From Membranihabitans marinus (lineage in GTDB: Bacteria > Bacteroidota > Bacteroidia > Chitinophagales > Saprospiraceae): a stretch of 64,000 bases of DNA. This document shows, one piece after another, positions 63,701-64,000 of the stretch. Within the stretch, counting starts at the first letter, position 1. Each line of letters begins with the position of its first letter. The position numbers were made by a program, and so were the translations under genes. The stretch is from NCBI RefSeq assembly GCF_019802045.1, contig NZ_JAHVHU010000017.1, positions 62,001-126,000 on the forward strand, read 5' to 3'. Under the pieces are notes generated by a model that worked only from the letters and a program-made list of their open reading frames with translations, did no database searches and had not been told where the DNA came from.

Positions 63701-64000
63701 AGAATAGGATTGAGACAGAACCATTCCCCACGTACAGGTTTATGGCTTCGACCGAACCGAGTACCAGTAAGAATAGGATTGAGACTTTACCGCAAATATC
63801 ATATCACGGAATGATTTAGAACCGACCGAACCGAGTACCAGTAAGAATAGGATTGAGACAGTAAATTTTACACCCGTTGGAAAATTTCAATGTACCGACC
63901 GAACCGAGTACCAGTAAGAATAGGATTGAGACGTGATATAGTACGTCTGAAACGTCTATCTCACAATGACCGAACCGAGTACCAGTAAGAATAGGATTGA
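60724..64000 (+). CRISPR. CRISPR array, at least 46 repeats of 36 nt and 45 spacers, continues past the window
   Basis: The repeat is 36 nt, starts GACCGAACCGAG and ends AGGATTGAGAC; I found no substitutions in the copies I read. First repeat 60724-60759; the 46th starts at 63968 and is cut three bases short by the window end. Spacing is 69-75, so spacers are 33-39 nt, mostly 35-37. The repeat end ATTGAGAC fits the 8-nt crRNA 5' tag of type III systems when transcribed on the plus strand, the same direction as the cas genes. Spacers 29 (62776-62811) and 31 (62921-62957) overlap in sequence. All minus-strand open frames here (SQSYSYWYSVRS, LNPILTGTRFG, VSILFLLVLGSV) are the repeat read in three frames. 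Confidence 0.99.

Overview
The window is Bacteroidota chromosome, most likely from the Saprospiraceae or a close relative. This rests on the gldA-gldF-gldG gliding ABC cluster, a T9SS-type C-terminal sorting domain, an ftsX-DUF3098 pair, a glycine-rich RRM protein, and promoters of the TTTG-N17-20-TAnnTTTG type upstream of several genes. No tRNA or rRNA gene, transposase or prophage gene was recognised. The organism name is an inference.

Layout. 1-8.8 kb: an outer-membrane barrel cut by the window edge, a GDPD lipoprotein, an RRM protein, the leuA-leuC-leuD-leuB leucine pathway on the minus strand, and a divergent alpha-helical protein. 9-20 kb: a secreted haem peroxidase that lacks its proximal histidine, lpdA, coaD, pruA, a 1-kb gene-free stretch full of hairpins, a Cu/Zn SOD lipoprotein, a cupin and a serine hydrolase. 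20-33 kb: rplU-rpmA, a MATE exporter, a class IV aminotransferase, ggt, a penicillin-acylase-type Ntn hydrolase, yaaA, a DUF1573 protein and a fused alpha/beta 2-oxoacid dehydrogenase E1. 33-45.5 kb: argE, mgtC-like, then a long co-directional run ftsX-DUF3098-uppP-truB-gldA-gldF-gldG-DUF4340-phospholipase-like, and DUF368. Housekeeping content dominates up to about 45.5 kb, and the intergenic gaps carry at least four copies of one dispersed repeat.

48-64 kb: a complete type III-A CRISPR-Cas locus on the plus strand, cas6-cas10-csm2-csm3-csm4-csm5-cad1-csm6-cas1-(unknown 275-aa gene)-cas2, followed by an array of at least 46 repeats that runs off the window. Cas10 keeps both the HD and GGDD motifs, so it should make cyclic oligoadenylates when crRNA meets a target transcript. 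Two CARF effectors sit side by side and are translationally coupled: Cad1 (CARF plus adenosine deaminase) and a Csm6-type CARF-HEPN RNase. The adaptation genes cas1 and cas2 flank a protein I cannot assign, whose stop codon overlaps the start of cas2. This protein is the best candidate in the window for something undescribed. cas6 and cas1 have host-like G+C whereas the effector block between them is clearly AT-rich, suggesting module exchange. A WYL regulator and a 760-base gene-free gap lie upstream of the locus.
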